Assembly (NCBI GenBank): GCA_016930415.1
Contig: JAFGGS010000009.1
Span: forward strand, 1 to 35,869
Length of the DNA: 35,869 bases
Direction: 5' to 3'
Source: Candidatus Woesearchaeota archaeon
GTDB taxonomy: Archaea > Nanobdellota > Nanobdellia > Woesearchaeales > SM23-78
In this document: positions 22,275 to 31,036 of the stretch, piece by piece
How positions within the stretch are numbered: position 1 is the first letter of the stretch
Layout: each line of letters starts with the position of its first letter
Translations under genes and position numbers: made by a program
Notes under the pieces: model-generated
Told to the model about the DNA's origin: nothing
Databases searched by the model: none
Seen by the model: the letters and a program-made list of their open reading frames with translations, nothing else

Positions 22275-23576
22275 TCATGGCTTATACCTAAGCGGCGTCC
22301 TGGGGAAGGGTATGGCGTCTTTTATGTTGTCAAGGCCACAGATATAGCTTATCAGGCGTTCGACTCCCATTCCAAAGCCGCCGTGGGGTACGCTCCCGTA
22401 TTTTCTCGTGTCGAGATAGAACTCGTAAGCTTCTGGTTTCTCTCCCATCTCGACAAGCCTCTTCTTGAGCTTCTCGATGTCGTGCTCTCGCTGGCTTCCG
22501 CCGATTATCTCGCCGTAGCCTTCCGGTGCTATGAAGTCGCAGCCTTGGACTGTGCTTGGGTCTTCTGAGTCCTCCATCATGTAGAACGCCTTGACATCTT
22601 TTGGATAATTAGAGCAGATGATGAAAGTATCGTGCATCTTTGAGAGTTCGTCCTCCTCGATAGTTCGAAGATCCTTGCCCCATTCTATTTTCATCTTTGC
22701 TTTCTCTTTGAGCACTTCCAATGCTTCTGTATAGCTCATCCTGATGAATGGCTTTGAGGCTGCAGTCTTGAGCTTGGCCAGGTCTCTTTCAAGGACTGCT
22801 AAGTCCGCAGAGTTATTTTCGAGCACTTTCTTGATTACATGCCTTATCAGTCCTTCCCCGTGGTCTTGGATCGCCTTGAAGGTGCTCCAGGCGAATTCCA
22901 TCTCTGCATGCCAATACTCGGTCAGGTGCCTTGAGGTCTTGCTCTTCTCAGCCCTGAAGGAAGGTGCGATGGTGTATATCTTCTCAAGCGAGAATATTGC
23001 TGGCTCTGCGTATAGCTGCCAGGTCTGGGCTAGGAAGACGTCTTTCTTGTCAAAGTATTCTGCCCGAAAGAGCGTGCTCCCCCCCTCGCATTGGACGCTC
23101 TGGAAAATAGGCGATTGATACTCGTAGAATCCTTGTCCCCTGAAGTACTCATGGATCGCTCCGAAGACAGTGCTCCTAATCTTCAATATGGCGGTCATCC
23201 TCCTAGTGCGAAGCGATAGGTGTCTGTTGTCGTCCAGGAACTCCCTGTTCTGGTCTGCTTTTATCGGGAAGCTGTCGCACGTCCCCACAACCTTGAAGTC
23301 ATCGACTTCGACCTCGTAGCCTGTCGGTGCCCTCTTATCCTCTTTTATCGTGCCTGAGACTTCCAAGGAAGCCTCGATCTGGAGCTTGTCAGCCTCTGCG
23401 AACTTCTCCTCAGGGAACTTCTCCTTCTTGATCACGCACTGGATGATATTAGAACTGTCCCTTAGAACTATGAACTTGAGCTTGTTGCTGCCCCTCTCAC
23501 GGAAGACCCAACCCCTAAGGCTGACCTTTCCGCTGCCCTTATCTATCGCTTCCTGGACTGAAGTGAACTTAGTCAT
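22275..23576 (-). CDS. asnS: Asparaginyl-tRNA synthetase
   Basis: This class IIb synthetase has an N-terminal OB-fold anticodon-binding domain (VSLRGWVFRERGSNKLKFIV) and a catalytic core. CEGGSTLF, FRAEKSKTSRHLTEYWHAEM (motif 2), MEDSEDPSTVQGCDFIAPEG, GEIIGGSQREHD and GGFGMGVERLISYI (motif 3) follow the archaeal AsnRS pattern rather than AspRS. At 433 aa it is complete. Its presence means Asn-tRNA can be made directly. The promoter TTAATAAA lies near 23605-23612 on the minus strand. Confidence 0.94.
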   Translation of the reverse strand: MTKFTSVQEAIDKGSGKVSLRGWVFRERGSNKLKFIVLRDSSNIIQCVIKKEKFPEEKFAEADKLQIEASLEVSGTIKEDKRAPTGYEVEVDDFKVVGTCDSFPIKADQNREFLDDNRHLSLRTRRMTAILKIRSTVFGAIHEYFRGQGFYEYQSPIFQSVQCEGGSTLFRAEYFDKKDVFLAQTWQLYAEPAIFSLEKIYTIAPSFRAEKSKTSRHLTEYWHAEMEFAWSTFKAIQDHGEGLIRHVIKKVLENNSADLAVLERDLAKLKTAASKPFIRMSYTEALEVLKEKAKMKIEWGKDLRTIEEDELSKMHDTFIICSNYPKDVKAFYMMEDSEDPSTVQGCDFIAPEGYGEIIGGSQREHDIEKLKKRLVEMGEKPEAYEFYLDTRKYGSVPHGGFGMGVERLISYICGLDNIKDAIPFPRTPLRYKP

Positions 23577-23622
23577 GTGAATCTGAGAATAGAACTTGGT
23601 TTATTAATTTTTCCAAAGCTTA

Positions 23623-24102
23623 TTAGTCTAGTTTGTGATATTCTTGTGCGAGATTGTCATCGATTCGCCTTACGGCCTCTTTAGCAATCCTGTCCGTAAG
23701 GTCCTGGGCAATCTGGTTCTCTCTTCGTCTCTGAAGGTCTTGCGTTGCCGCTATAACTCCGCCAACACTCACTCCAAGCATGCCTGACGTGTAGACTGGG
23801 TGCTGCGTCATAATATTCTGTGCGCCTTCAGGGTCTATCATTGCGTATAGCAATGGGCCTGCAGTCACTCCTGCGATGCAGATCTTCTCAAGGATTGGCA
23901 ATGCTTTCTCGTCAAAACCAGGAATTACCTTGTCCACCACTTTTTTTGAGGTCTTTTGGAGCAGCCAAGTCAAAGAGTATGTTCCCACCGCGCCAAGGGC
24001 GAATGCATTCGTGACTGGAGTCTCCTGCATCCAATCCGGCGCAATCCTTATAGCGCCATTGTAGAGCTTATCGACAACCTCGAAAAGGAATGGTCCTGTC
24101 AT
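23623..24102 (-). CDS. Small membrane protein, 159 aa
   Basis: ATG 24102 coincides with the transcript start expected from CATTTATAC (about 24125-24134), so the gene is leaderless. Three hydrophobic segments appear (NAFALGAVGTYSLTWLL; ICIAGVTAGPLLYAMI; YTSGMLGVSVGGVIAAT). The C-terminus is a charged helix (RRRENQIAQDLTDRIAKEAV). No family is recognised. It is divergent from the DUF5752 gene at 24205. Confidence 0.65.
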   Translation of the reverse strand: MTGPFLFEVVDKLYNGAIRIAPDWMQETPVTNAFALGAVGTYSLTWLLQKTSKKVVDKVIPGFDEKALPILEKICIAGVTAGPLLYAMIDPEGAQNIMTQHPVYTSGMLGVSVGGVIAATQDLQRRRENQIAQDLTDRIAKEAVRRIDDNLAQEYHKLD

Positions 24103-24204
24103 GCTCAAGAGAACTGCGTACTTGTATAAATGCTTTTCCTCTGGAATTCTAGCTTCCTCTCTTAGAAAAATATATAAACCCCCTTTCTGAAAGTCTGTTT
24201 TGCA

Positions 24205-24462
24205 ATGGAGATATTAAACATAGCGCCTGAGAAGTATTTCTACGCCAAGGATGGCACTGTGATAAAGCACTTAGGCGAGCTTCCTGACGCGCTTCGCGCA
24301 ATGAGCCCTGAAGTCTTCTCTCACCACGTGAACTCTGAGAAGAACGACTTCCACTCGTGGGTGAACGACGTCTTCCTGCATTCCAAGCTTGCTAGGAAGA
24401 TAAAATCGACAAAGAACAAGGAAATGATGGCAAAAAAAGTCTTTATGGAGTTATACTTATAA
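24205..24462 (+). CDS. DUF5752-like protein, 85 aa
   Basis: The pattern FYAKDGTVIKHLGELPDALR, then FSHHVNSEKNDFHSWVNDVF and KLARKI resembles a small archaeal domain of unknown function (DUF5752) as I remember it, often seen alone or attached to other enzymes. The conserved His-His-Val-Asn and Asn-Asp-Phe-x-x-Trp are present. The promoter AATATATAAAC at 24168-24178 gives a leaderless mRNA. It is probably cytoplasmic; function unknown. Confidence 0.7.
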   Translation: MEILNIAPEKYFYAKDGTVIKHLGELPDALRAMSPEVFSHHVNSEKNDFHSWVNDVFLHSKLARKIKSTKNKEMMAKKVFMELYL

Positions 24463-24480
24463 GGCTTTTCTCTTTGTTCC

Positions 24481-24954
24481 TCACATCGGCCTAGGTCCAG
24501 AGGAAGGCCTATCTCCCCATGCGAACGGTGATCCGAAGTATTCTAGATACCTGTCCTTAGAGCATCCGAGGACTGCCCCATATATCCCTGCCACTCTTTT
24601 CATGAGAAGTGATTCCAAAAGGTGATCGTCTCTCGGGAGCAAGGTTACGCTCTTACCTGGAACCGGCTCGGTAATATCTACATGCACAGTCAGGCCTTGG
24701 ATGTTTCCGTCGAGCATGACATCTTTGATGTCTATGGGCATGCTTGCCGAGTTTGCGAGCCTTCTAAAAGCCTCGCCAGATTGGGCCCAGATGCTCAAGG
24801 TGTTACTGTACTCGTAGAGAATGCGATCCTTATCGTATGAGCTGCCTCCTGATTTCAGCTGGTCATGACACCAATTGATGCGTCGAGCCAACTCCGAAGG
24901 AGGGCTGGCGTTTCTCTCCCAGTCTATGACTAGTATAGGGGGTCTTGTCGGCAT
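24481..24954 (-). CDS. Unrecognised protein, 157 aa, last gene of a surface operon
   Basis: ATG 24954 comes six bases after the stop of the 794-aa surface protein and GAAGGTG overlaps that stop, so it is translated as part of the operon. The protein is soluble and has no signal peptide. VIDWERNASPPSELARRINW at the start is followed by helices, a beta-rich middle (IQGLTVHVDITEPVPGKSV) and a Pro/Gly-rich end. No family is recognised. It may be a cytoplasmic factor for the secreted partners. Confidence 0.6.
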   Translation of the reverse strand: MPTRPPILVIDWERNASPPSELARRINWCHDQLKSGGSSYDKDRILYEYSNTLSIWAQSGEAFRRLANSASMPIDIKDVMLDGNIQGLTVHVDITEPVPGKSVTLLPRDDHLLESLLMKRVAGIYGAVLGCSKDRYLEYFGSPFAWGDRPSSGPRPM

Positions 24955-24960
24955 GCACCT

Positions 24961-27345
24961 TCACTTCCTTCTGTTTGGCAGGTATCGCTTGTAGCCTTTC
25001 TCCTCGACGACGTCTGTTATCATCAGGCACGTCAGGAGTATCAGCATGAGCAAGGTTATATTGACCTGCTTGCAGTAGAGGTTCCAGAAGTCCATGAAGC
25101 TCATCGGCCTCTTCTTGATGACGCTTAGGGTCATGACGTCGCTGTCTGTCATTCCGCCCTTGTTGTCGTTTGCCGTGAAGACGATGTGCTCTGTCCCGCT
25201 CCAGCCGTGCTCTGGCGTGAGGGTCGCGAATCCGTTGTCGATCCTTACTTGTATGTGGTTCGGTTGGCTTGCGGTGTAGCTCAGGATATCCAGGTCTGGG
25301 TCTGTGAAGTACTGGTCCACGTCTATCTTGTAGGCCGTGCTTTGCTTCCACTCATGGAACAATGGGCTTGTCTCGTTGCTTGCGCTCTCATAGAACCTGC
25401 TCTCGTCTGGGCTTCCGAGAAGCACCAGGAGCAGTAGTCCTGCGAGCAGGAGCGCGACTAGCGCAATGTTGAGCATTCGAAGCTTCTTGATCTGGCTTGC
25501 CTTGATCCTCTTGATCTTGAGGTCTTTGTCGGTCCTGAGGTATACTACCAGTGCTGATGTGCAGATCAGTATCGCGAGCAGCACTAGGCTCGCCAGGCCG
25601 CACACGCCGATCCTCGTGTAGTTGAAGTTCGTTATGTACTCCCAGACCTTTGCGAGGAAGCTCTTGTCCTTGAGCACGATCCAGAACTGCCTGTCGTAGT
25701 CGATGTCCTTGTCCTCTGGCGTTATGGTCAGGCTCAGCTTGTTCAGGTATGTGCCTGCCTCGTAGCCTGACTGGTTGTCCAGGGTCACGTGGATGACCTT
25801 CATCTCTCCTGGCTCGAACTTGGTCTCGTTCTCTTCCAGGCTGATGAACTTCGACTGGAGCTCTCCTAGCTCAAGGTCGTACACGCCTCCTTTCAGGCCT
25901 GTGTGCTTGAGGAGCAAAGGTATGCTATTGCTCTCGTAGTTTATCGCGTAGCTCTGCTGTAGCAGCTCTACGTTGTAGCAGCTCCTCTCGCTGAGCGACT
26001 CCAGGTCTAGCCTTAGCTCGTGCGTCTGGTAAGGCGCTTTGAGCTGCTTTATAGTTATGAATGAGATCTTCTCGCTGTCAGTGCAAGGCAGCTCTGCCTT
26101 GACCTTCACGACCGCTGACTGGCTTGGCCTGAGCCTGACGTACTCGTCTGACTCGTCCAGGCTTACCCAGCCTTCGCTGTCGACTGAGAGTTGGTAGACT
26201 TCCTCGTAGGTTCCTCTGTTAGTGAGGGTGAACTCGTATTCCTTCTCTCCGCAGCAGGCCTTGTCTGTGGCTGTGCTTGCGCCGTCCTCGAATCCTGCTT
26301 CTGAGCCGTAGCAGTCGTTCACCTTGATCTTGAAGTATTTCTCCTTTGCCATTTCTCCGTACTTGCTCTGCGCTGAGAGGACGACTTCGTATTCTCCGAT
26401 GTCGTGCTGGCTTGGCGCGATGTTCATGGTTATGGAGTCGTTCTCATAGGCGTTTAGCGAGAGCGCGTCCTGGCTTAGGTTGACGAAGTATGGCGCCTTG
26501 ATTGACAGGTAGTACTCGTTTGCAGTACCTGCAAGGTTCTCGAAGCTTATGATCTTCTTGCTAGTCACGTCCTCGCACACGTTGATTTCGAACTCCTCTG
26601 TCTTGATCGCGTAGTCGTAGTCCTTGATTATCTCGTAGGACTCGAATCCTTCTGCGCTGTTCCTTCCCTTCTCGCTGTTTATCACGAAAGGCTGGTTTAT
26701 CTGGCCGTAGACTGAGACTGGCAGCTTTGTGAATAGTATGACCTTTGTCTTCTCGTCAGGCTCTAAGGTGACTGTGTCCCTGCTCATGTAGGCGAATGGG
26801 ACGTTTGCAGTCGGCATTATCTTGAATGTGTCCTCGAACTCTGCCACGTTCTGGAGTTCTATCTCTATCTGGGCTGTCTCGCCTGGGTAGATCGTCTCGT
26901 TGAGCATGTTGCTCGTGAACTTGATGTTCTGGCATCTTTGGCTCGTGAACTCCTTGTAGAGCTCCTTGCTCCTTCCGTAGTTGGTCGATACCTTGACCAT
27001 GTAGAATGAGCTGATCGATGTGTCGCATGGCGCGTTGATGTACGCGTGTATCCTGGTCTTTTCTCCGGGGGCTAGTGAGAATGACGTCCTGCTTAAGGAT
27101 ATCTGGTCTGCGAGGGGGGAGAATATTTCTGCGTTGAAGAGCGTCTTGAAATCTCCTAGGTTCGTGACCTCGATTATCTCTGTCCTCATGCCGCACTCGC
27201 ACGCCTTCACGTTCCTGACAGGGAGCGGGCTCTCTATCGAGAACTCGTCTGTCACTACGTTCACGAGTAGTGCTGCCTGGACCAGGCTAAGCGTCAATAC
27301 CAGCATGAGCGGTATCATCAGGATTTTCCATGCGTTGTTTTTCAT
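24961..27345 (-). CDS. Large surface protein with Ig-like repeats and membrane helices, 794 aa
   Basis: A signal peptide (WKILMIPLMLVLTLSLVQAA) leads into several beta-sandwich repeats of the NEW3/CARDB type, with recurring phrases such as SLAPGEKTRIHAYI, TLEPDEKTKVILFTKLPVS and RLRPSQSAVVKVKAELPC. Two membrane helices follow (VCGLASLVLLAILICTSALV and ALVALLLAGLLLLVLL). Next comes a cadherin-like module (YFTDPDLDILSYTASQPNHI, then GWSGTEHIVFTANDNKGG), and finally a C-terminal membrane helix with a basic tail. It is probably an envelope protein with domains outside the cell. It follows the 184-aa protein by 33 bases in one operon. Confidence 0.75.
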   Translation of the reverse strand: MKNNAWKILMIPLMLVLTLSLVQAALLVNVVTDEFSIESPLPVRNVKACECGMRTEIIEVTNLGDFKTLFNAEIFSPLADQISLSRTSFSLAPGEKTRIHAYINAPCDTSISSFYMVKVSTNYGRSKELYKEFTSQRCQNIKFTSNMLNETIYPGETAQIEIELQNVAEFEDTFKIMPTANVPFAYMSRDTVTLEPDEKTKVILFTKLPVSVYGQINQPFVINSEKGRNSAEGFESYEIIKDYDYAIKTEEFEINVCEDVTSKKIISFENLAGTANEYYLSIKAPYFVNLSQDALSLNAYENDSITMNIAPSQHDIGEYEVVLSAQSKYGEMAKEKYFKIKVNDCYGSEAGFEDGASTATDKACCGEKEYEFTLTNRGTYEEVYQLSVDSEGWVSLDESDEYVRLRPSQSAVVKVKAELPCTDSEKISFITIKQLKAPYQTHELRLDLESLSERSCYNVELLQQSYAINYESNSIPLLLKHTGLKGGVYDLELGELQSKFISLEENETKFEPGEMKVIHVTLDNQSGYEAGTYLNKLSLTITPEDKDIDYDRQFWIVLKDKSFLAKVWEYITNFNYTRIGVCGLASLVLLAILICTSALVVYLRTDKDLKIKRIKASQIKKLRMLNIALVALLLAGLLLLVLLGSPDESRFYESASNETSPLFHEWKQSTAYKIDVDQYFTDPDLDILSYTASQPNHIQVRIDNGFATLTPEHGWSGTEHIVFTANDNKGGMTDSDVMTLSVIKKRPMSFMDFWNLYCKQVNITLLMLILLTCLMITDVVEEKGYKRYLPNRRK

Positions 27346-27378
27346 CTTGTTTTCCCCCTAAAACCTTTTGCTATTTGA

Positions 27379-27933
27379 TCAGTAGTACGTCTCCACTTCT
27401 GGAGAGTCGTCTTCTTTCTTCTTCTTCTTAAACAGCCTGATTATCAGGATGAGGAAGATTATGACTATCAGTGTGAAGAACATTATCTTGAGCAGGTCGC
27501 TGAAGATGTTCTTGCCGGATTTCGCGTTGTCTAGCGGGCTCATCTGCCTGGCTGCGAGCGTTATCTCGGTGCTGTCTCCTTCAGAGGTTATCTTGACCGG
27601 TATTTCTATCCTTGAAGGGGTTTCTTTCTCGAGTGTGAGCCTGAATTCCGCTGTCGCTTTCTCTCCTTTCTTGAGCTGGACCTTGCTGCTCGGGTAGATC
27701 ATGTAGATCCCGACCTGCTTGACTGCGTCGGTGTTTGGCTCTATCTCGTAGGTCCTTGTGTGGTTGCCTGTGTTCCTCAGGCTTATCTTGTAGATTATGC
27801 TTGTGTCTCCAGGCAGGATCTCCCTGTAGTTCATGTGGTCTATGCTCGTGTCTTTCAGTTCTGCTGCCTGGGCGAGTCCTGTCAGTGAGATTAGCGCGAC
27901 TAGGATGATTCCGAAAATTAGGTTGTTTTTCAT
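27379..27933 (-). CDS. Membrane-anchored surface protein, 184 aa
   Basis: The protein has a signal peptide (MKNNLIFGIILVALISLTGL ending AQAAE), one Ig-like domain (residues about 30-130; GDTSIIYKISLRNTGNHTR), one membrane helix near the C-terminus (LKIMFFTLIVIIFLILII), and a short cytoplasmic tail of lysines ending VETYY. It heads the operon with the 794-aa and 157-aa proteins, and its promoter carries the shared palindrome. The signal and domain style match the 794-aa neighbour, so they may form a complex. Confidence 0.75.
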   Translation of the reverse strand: MKNNLIFGIILVALISLTGLAQAAELKDTSIDHMNYREILPGDTSIIYKISLRNTGNHTRTYEIEPNTDAVKQVGIYMIYPSSKVQLKKGEKATAEFRLTLEKETPSRIEIPVKITSEGDSTEITLAARQMSPLDNAKSGKNIFSDLLKIMFFTLIVIIFLILIIRLFKKKKKEDDSPEVETYY

Positions 27934-27963
27934 TTTTTCTTCCGTTGCGAAAACCCAAATAGT

Positions 27964-28005
27964 TATTTAAATGTTTCGCTTAATTAACCATTTTAAAGTG
28001 GTTAA
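27964..28005 (-). promoter_or_regulatory. Promoter with shared palindrome, site C
   Basis: On the minus strand: TTAACCAC, TTTAAA, ATGGTTAA (28005-27984), then TTAAGC, GAAAC (27977-27973) and ATTTAAATA (27972-27964). This copy is almost perfectly symmetric over 22 bases, with only one mismatched pair. It drives the surface operon starting at 27933. Confidence 0.65.
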
Positions 28006-28028
28006 AAAATAGTTTATTTTGTGGCTTC

Positions 28029-29078
28029 CTAGTAGTACTTCTCAGCAGACTCGCGCCTGACCTTTGAAGCGTACTTAGCGACCCCGACTCCCAGCGCCAC
28101 GATTATCAGCACCAGGAAAAGCGTGATCAGCACCATCTTCAAGCCGAAGATGAAGAAGACAGTCCTATCCTCGACCGGCTGCTCCTTTACGTTCGCGATC
28201 AAGAGGAACCTTTGGATCTCCTCGCCGCTCTGGATGGAGACTACAAAGACCCTCTCTCCTGGAGGCACGTCCTGCCTTGCGCTGACGTAGAGGTCAACGA
28301 CCCTGTCGGACTCAGCCGGCACGATCACTAGGCTGTTTGGCGTGATCCTGAAATTGCCCCAGTTCTCAAAGCCAGTCATGGTTATGACATACTCCTTGCC
28401 CTGAGACTCCCTATTCGAGATCTTGATGGGATAGACCGCCTCACCGCCCTTGTAGACGTCCTGTATCTCCATGACATCCACGTAGGTGTTGCCAAGCGAC
28501 CCTCCGCTCTGGAGGACCATCACGCAATAGTCATCAGGTATAACCCTGACGCTGGTCACTCCACCTGTCTTCTCCTGGTCACCAAACGCATTCATGAAAG
28601 TGGCCTCGACAAAGACAGCGTACTCCTTTTCGGGAGCGCATATTGGAGCCCTTACCTGGAACTCCATGCTCCTCGACTCGCACACGTTCAGGTTGTCTAT
28701 GTACTGAACGCTCTCGATCCCAAGCTCTGGGATGAGAAGTCTAACCCGGATATTGCGAATATTATGGTCCCTGTTGTTATGGAAGCTTGACACGACGTTG
28801 AAGGCCCTGCCGTTGTACACGAAGTCAGCCGGGTTTGTGCCGAGCGACTCAAGGTATAAGTCGCAGGCATCGCCAAGGCCGTTGTGGTCAACGTCCTTCT
28901 GCATCGGGTTCGTTATGAACACGCAGTTGTCCAGCGCGTCTATTACTCCGTCGCAGTCAGTGTCTGGCAGCAATGGATCGTTTATGCTAGGCGATACCAT
29001 GCACGCCGCTGCGCTTGCGAATCCTGCGAAGAGGAATACGCATGCCAATGCAAAAATCGATATGAATAGCTTCTTCAT
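28029..29078 (-). CDS. Surface protein with thrombospondin type 3 repeats, 349 aa
   Basis: A signal peptide (KKLFISIFALACVFLFAGFA) is followed by a calcium-binding thrombospondin type 3 stretch (residues about 38-75: DTDCDGVIDALDNC, KDVDHNGLGDACD). Two Ig-like segments come next (FNVVSSFHNNRDHNIRNIRV; VYPIKISNRESQGKEYVITM). One membrane helix lies near the end (VLITLFLVLIIVALGVGVA) before a basic tail ending AEKYY. GAGGTAG precedes the ATG, and the gene begins 13 bases after the beta-barrel-like gene, so the two form an operon. The YY ending is shared with the 184-aa protein. It probably stands on the cell surface in a calcium-stabilised form. Confidence 0.8.
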   Translation of the reverse strand: MKKLFISIFALACVFLFAGFASAAACMVSPSINDPLLPDTDCDGVIDALDNCVFITNPMQKDVDHNGLGDACDLYLESLGTNPADFVYNGRAFNVVSSFHNNRDHNIRNIRVRLLIPELGIESVQYIDNLNVCESRSMEFQVRAPICAPEKEYAVFVEATFMNAFGDQEKTGGVTSVRVIPDDYCVMVLQSGGSLGNTYVDVMEIQDVYKGGEAVYPIKISNRESQGKEYVITMTGFENWGNFRITPNSLVIVPAESDRVVDLYVSARQDVPPGERVFVVSIQSGEEIQRFLLIANVKEQPVEDRTVFFIFGLKMVLITLFLVLIIVALGVGVAKYASKVRRESAEKYY

Positions 29079-29091
29079 CTTTTTCTACCTC

Positions 29092-30996
29092 TTAAAATCT
29101 GATCGTGGCTCCGAATGTTACGCTACTGCCGTCCATCTCGAGCAATGGGTTGACTGGTATCTGCGACCTGTCAGGCAGCTTGTCTGTGACTTCCACAGTG
29201 TGCTTCTCGTACTGCGCTGTGAGCGCGACGTGGTCGAGTATGCTTATCTTCCTGCCGCCGTTGCTGTCAGTCCTGTGGCCTGCAAACACTCTCAAGGGCA
29301 GGCTTCCCGTGATCCTTAGGCTGGTCGAGACTTTGTCTGCGACCCCTTCGCTGATGTCGCTCTTGGACCAGGTGTACTGCGCCTCGACGTAGTCCCTTAC
29401 TGCTCCCCTGACCTGCCACTGCCAACCCTTCATCGAGTCGCTTCCAGTGGTGACTGACCTGCCGTGCCTTATCGGGACTTGCGTGTCGTCTGTGCCGACG
29501 TGGCCTCCTATGACGCCCTGCAAGTATGTCCCTGAATATGATTTTCCGATCCTGGCTCCGCCGCTTATGGTGCCCATCCAGATGCTTCCCTCCTGTGCCT
29601 GGAAACTGTCTGTGTAGGATCCTATCCTCTCGTCTTCTGTTCCGCCTGTTGAGTGCATTCCTTGCGCCTGGACTACGAGTCCTGCCGGCACATTGGATGG
29701 CCTGAACGTGTGCTCGAGTACTGCTACTGTCTGCGAGACGTATGGCCTCTCGGTGGCGTTGCCTCTCACTTCCTGCTCCCTCTCAATCTCGTATCTTGCG
29801 CCGATGGCGAACTGGGTGTTATTTCCCATTGCCTTAAGTTGGGCGATAGTAGTTGTGGTCGATCTTGTCGGGTCGAATGTCCTCATGGCGTACGTCCTTG
29901 AGCCGACTCCTGCGAGGAGCTTTAGCTCGTACACTACTTGTGATGGCCCTTCCTGCTTCTTAGGCTTAGGTTGTTCTCCTGCACCGCTAGGAGCCTGTCT
30001 TGCTCCTGCGCTTCCCTGTGATGGCCATGAATACTTGGTTGTGGTTGTCTGGCTCGTGGCGCTTGGCTGCTGGCCTGCAACTGCCTGTGTGGTCTTTCCA
30101 TCCTTGCCCCACTGTTCTGTGGGTATGACGTTGATCTTGATCCTGTATGACCTTGTGCCCTTTGCATTCTTCTGGTGTCTCTTAGTCTTCTCCGTGATTA
30201 CGTACACGTCGCTTTGCCCCAGCACTGTAGGTATGGTTCTCTCGTATATGTAGTCTTTCTTGTCTTTGACTGGTTTTGGATTCTTCCTGCGTCTCCTGAC
30301 GCCGTTCTCGTCTTCCTTGCTGTTGCTCATGTCCATGTCACAGTAGCTTCCGTGGCCGTTCGCGTCAAACCCATCTGCTTCTCTTGCAAGGAGCTCTAGC
30401 TGTGCGCCTTCTGGCATGTTGATCCTGTAGTTCGGAGGGACGTTGTTGTAAGTCTCAAGGACTTTCCCGTTAAGCGTGACCCTGAGGTCCTGTGGTGGGA
30501 GCGTGTTGCACACACTTATATGTCTCTCTGACGCAGTCTCTGCGCGCGCTTCTGCCTTAGTCTCTTCTGCCGCTGCTGGTCTTGGCGCGAACGCTGCGAC
30601 GTATAGCATCGCTGCCGCGCTTAGTCCTGCGACTGCCTGCATCGCTCGTCTTGCAAGGCTTTTTCTTTTGCCTGTCGCGCTTGTGACTATGTCGTCTAGC
30701 TGTCTTTGGCTTATCGCTTGGCCGCCTCTTTTCTCGCGCTGCTCATCCATGAATTGAGCTGCTCCGCGCATGATCGTGCTTGCGTAGTCTGCTTCTCTCT
30801 CGTCTAGGTTTCCTTCGAGCCTCATCTTCCTGATTTGTCTGTTCGCTTCCTTGAGTCTATTCTCGTAATGCATTGTCTTGTCAGAAAGAGCAGAGTATAC
30901 TTCCTTGAACTTCCTTATCTTTTCCGGTTCCAGGAGCTTATCTTCGTATGCTTCCCTTCTCAGGTGCCTTAATTGGGTGTTGAATAGGTTGTTCAT
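29092..30996 (-). CDS. Protein with a beta-barrel-like C-terminal half, 634 aa
   Basis: Residues 1-110 are charged and helical (coiled coil, EKIRKFKEVYSALSDK). A hydrophobic segment with an export-like AAA site follows (118-143, AVAGLSAAAMLYVAAFAPRP). An extracellular beta domain comes next (VTLNGKVLETYNNVPPNYRI). A Gln/Thr/Pro-rich linker lies near 300-350. From about 355 to the end, short strands alternate polar and hydrophobic residues (FAIGARYEIEREQEV; SIWMGTISGGARIG; GWQWQVRGAVRDYVEAQYTW; STSLRITGSLPLRVFAGHRT). The last residues VTFGATIRF end in Phe with hydrophobics at every second position, as in bacterial outer-membrane barrels. Its promoter has the shared palindrome, and it heads an operon with the thrombospondin-type protein. 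Confidence 0.65.
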   Translation of the reverse strand: MNNLFNTQLRHLRREAYEDKLLEPEKIRKFKEVYSALSDKTMHYENRLKEANRQIRKMRLEGNLDEREADYASTIMRGAAQFMDEQREKRGGQAISQRQLDDIVTSATGKRKSLARRAMQAVAGLSAAAMLYVAAFAPRPAAAEETKAEARAETASERHISVCNTLPPQDLRVTLNGKVLETYNNVPPNYRINMPEGAQLELLAREADGFDANGHGSYCDMDMSNSKEDENGVRRRRKNPKPVKDKKDYIYERTIPTVLGQSDVYVITEKTKRHQKNAKGTRSYRIKINVIPTEQWGKDGKTTQAVAGQQPSATSQTTTTKYSWPSQGSAGARQAPSGAGEQPKPKKQEGPSQVVYELKLLAGVGSRTYAMRTFDPTRSTTTTIAQLKAMGNNTQFAIGARYEIEREQEVRGNATERPYVSQTVAVLEHTFRPSNVPAGLVVQAQGMHSTGGTEDERIGSYTDSFQAQEGSIWMGTISGGARIGKSYSGTYLQGVIGGHVGTDDTQVPIRHGRSVTTGSDSMKGWQWQVRGAVRDYVEAQYTWSKSDISEGVADKVSTSLRITGSLPLRVFAGHRTDSNGGRKISILDHVALTAQYEKHTVEVTDKLPDRSQIPVNPLLEMDGSSVTFGATIRF

Positions 30997-31036
30997 GATG
31001 TTGCCTCTCTATTTCTTGGTTGGAGGCACGGACCGT

